Positions 62,878 to 64,000 of a stretch of 64,000 bases of DNA are shown here, piece after piece. The notes under the pieces are model-generated. The model did no database searches, was not told the DNA's origin, and saw only the letters and a program-made list of their open reading frames with translations. Source of the DNA: Stratiformator vulcanicus (GTDB lineage: Bacteria > Planctomycetota > Planctomycetia > Planctomycetales > Planctomycetaceae); contig NZ_CP036268.1 of NCBI RefSeq assembly GCF_007744515.1, positions 2,705,712-2,769,711 on the forward strand. The letters are read 5' to 3'. A program made the translations under genes and the position numbers. Within the stretch, counting starts at the first letter, position 1; the number at the start of each line of letters is the position of its first letter.

Positions 62878-63336
62878 TCAGTCCAAGAACCGCTCACGCT
62901 CCGCTGGTTTCGGCATTCGGCACGACTCCTTTTTCCCGAATAGTCGATACCGCACGGCGGCGACACCGGCATAACCGAGATCTCGAATCGGGGCCGGAAT
63001 CACCCACATCGCATAGCCCAGCAACGCCCAACCGCCACCGAGACGGCACAACATTCGGACGACGGCTCCACTGTGTCGATGCAGGCCCTCTTCATCGCGG
63101 TACACAACGCTCTTGAGACGTTCTCGCCATTCGTCAGGAACAATCGCTTTCGCCGTCTCGCCTTGCAACGGTGCGAACAAGAATTGGCCCTTGCCGTCAT
63201 GACGCAGCAAAAAGTCCACGAATCGATTGCACATGCCGCAGACCCCGTCGAAAAAAACGATCGGACGCCCGTCATTCTTGACGGGTTCCGTACTCGCGGG
63301 AGTCGTGTCTGGCGAAGAGGTCGCAATCGGCGTCAT
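62878..63336 (-). CDS. DCC-family thiol-disulfide oxidoreductase
   Basis: The 152-residue protein has the DCC signature IVFFDGVCGMCNRFVDFLLRHD (DxxCxxC-type active site, CGMC), then FLFAPLQGETAKAIVPDEW and ALLGYAMWVIPAPIRDLGYAGVAAVRYRLFG. This thioredoxin-fold family is thought to act in disulfide exchange; physiological roles are mostly unknown. ATG 63336 is used; a TTG four codons earlier is possible. It lies 78 bases upstream of the PQQ-like gene on the same strand. Confidence 0.9.
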   Translation of the reverse strand: MTPIATSSPDTTPASTEPVKNDGRPIVFFDGVCGMCNRFVDFLLRHDGKGQFLFAPLQGETAKAIVPDEWRERLKSVVYRDEEGLHRHSGAVVRMLCRLGGGWALLGYAMWVIPAPIRDLGYAGVAAVRYRLFGKKESCRMPKPAERERFLD

Positions 63337-63551
63337 TGGCTCGCCCAAAAAGATCGATGTGTGCGTGTCATTCTAGTATCAAAGTCCCTCTCAGAGTGAA
63401 CCGCATTTCTCGAGCGGCCATCACACCCTGAGTTACTCACGAGTACTCAAGTCGGTCCAAGTTGAGGTTGGCGATGCAGGACCAAACGCAAATGGCTATC
63501 TTACCGAGACTGATCGCCTTGTTATTTCGCGTCCAAATTTAGACCAGTTCC

Positions 63552-64000
63552 ATGAGCGCTCCTGATACCGCCACGACGTTCGACGTTCCCATCTGTCAGT
63601 TCATTCGGCAGTGCAAATCAGCAGGCTCCGAACTCAAAGTAGCCGACTCCACCGGAACGGAAGTCTCGGGCTCCAGACTGTTAATCGGAGCGATTGCGTT
63701 CGCCCGACTGCTGCGACGGCGTCATCTCGATGCGAACGAGAAGACGGTGGGCGTGATGCTGCCTCCCTCAGCCGGAGGAGCGATCGTCAACGCCGCCCTC
63801 GCCCTGGATCAACGAGCCGCGGTCAACCTGAACTACACGCTGTCCGAAGAGGACGTGGCCTATTGCGTCCGAGAAGCGAAGATCAGTCACGTGATCGTAA
63901 GTCGAAAGTTTCTCGAAAAGCGGCCGATGAAATTCGAGGTGCCGCTCATTTACGTGGAGGACCTCCGCAAAGAAATTGGATCGATCGACAAAGTGATTGC
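63552..64000 (+). CDS. AMP-binding enzyme, N-terminal part (cut by window end)
   Basis: The frame starts at ATG 63552 and stays open to the last base, giving about 149 residues. It reads GVMLPPSAGGAIVNAALALDQRAAVNLNYTLSEEDVAYC and ISHVIVSRKFLEK, the N-terminal subdomain of acyl-activating enzymes of the Aas / acyl-ACP synthetase type. In such proteins this part leads to an adenylation domain that may be fused to an acyltransferase. The rest is beyond the window, so the substrate is unknown. Its position after the DCC gene, on the opposite strand, gives no clear functional link. Confidence 0.75.
   Translation, partial: MSAPDTATTFDVPICQFIRQCKSAGSELKVADSTGTEVSGSRLLIGAIAFARLLRRRHLDANEKTVGVMLPPSAGGAIVNAALALDQRAAVNLNYTLSEEDVAYCVREAKISHVIVSRKFLEKRPMKFEVPLIYVEDLRKEIGSIDKVI

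Noticed and set aside
1-64000. tRNA, rRNA, CRISPR, riboswitch and insertion-sequence signals
   Set aside because: Intergenic regions were read for cloverleaf-like, repeat-spacer and transposase signals and none was convincing; covariance-model searches could not be run.

Overview
The window looks like chromosomal DNA from a planctomycete, probably order Planctomycetales. This is inferred from gene content read by eye; no database was searched. Supporting signs are a HYExAFE-family gene, a SecD-SecF fusion, PQQ-like propeller and HEAT-repeat exported proteins, a YHYH-domain protein, many zinc-ribbon and Gly-rich envelope proteins, LpxK (hence a lipid A outer membrane), and frequent GTG/TTG starts with weak Shine-Dalgarno sequences. 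I found no tRNA, rRNA, CRISPR array, insertion sequence, integrase or phage gene. Base composition and gene style look even throughout.

Layout. 1-9.2 kb: end of an SLC13-type anion symporter, then small or exported proteins (zinc ribbon, SnoaL-like, a thioredoxin-fold-like protein without a CxxC, YHYH protein, a duplicated Tim44/zinc-ribbon protein with a TerB domain, TPR protein, one-haem protein, membrane proteins). 9.3-18.2 kb (minus): chemosensory operon cheA(hybrid)-cheW-mcp-cheB-cheR followed by a GlmU-like nucleotidyltransferase. 18.5-26.3 kb (plus): gapA, rpe, a histidine-phosphatase homologue that has lost both catalytic histidines, accD, a Ser/Thr kinase, a UvrD-type helicase and tsaB, several joined by ATGA/GTGA overlaps. 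26.3-32.5 kb (minus): secDF, yajC, tgt and a solo type II secretion F protein. 32.7-34.8 kb (plus): fabI and a family 9 glycosyltransferase. 34.8-36.8 kb (minus): a rhomboid homologue lacking its catalytic Ser and His, and a coiled-coil membrane protein. 37.2-41.2 kb (plus): YkgJ-type Cys-cluster protein, hisS, HYExAFE protein, a tiny membrane protein and a ketoacyl synthase. 41.2-44.1 kb (minus): an HD-GYP phosphodiesterase and an M50-like protein whose HExxH reads HTFGH. 44.4-53.3 kb: large envelope proteins of unknown role, a GNAT-like protein and a HEAT-repeat protein. 53.3-64 kb: oleC-oleD, lpxK, a cation diffusion facilitator, a sensor histidine kinase, a leucine-rich-repeat protein, a PQQ-like propeller, a DCC oxidoreductase and the start of an AMP-binding enzyme.

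The most striking pattern is a set of pseudoenzymes. The inactive-looking rhomboid (34812-35705) and inactive-looking site-2 protease (43149-44132) lie 7.4 kb apart and end in the same module of about 35 residues (LT-SER-L-AS-RYRQ-G), which suggests a shared partner. The dead phosphatase is translationally coupled to accD and followed by a kinase with an unusual HRDIS catalytic loop, which suggests regulation of fatty-acid synthesis. The chemosensory operon lacks a stand-alone CheY and flagellar genes and has a cytosolic receptor, so it probably controls something other than swimming.
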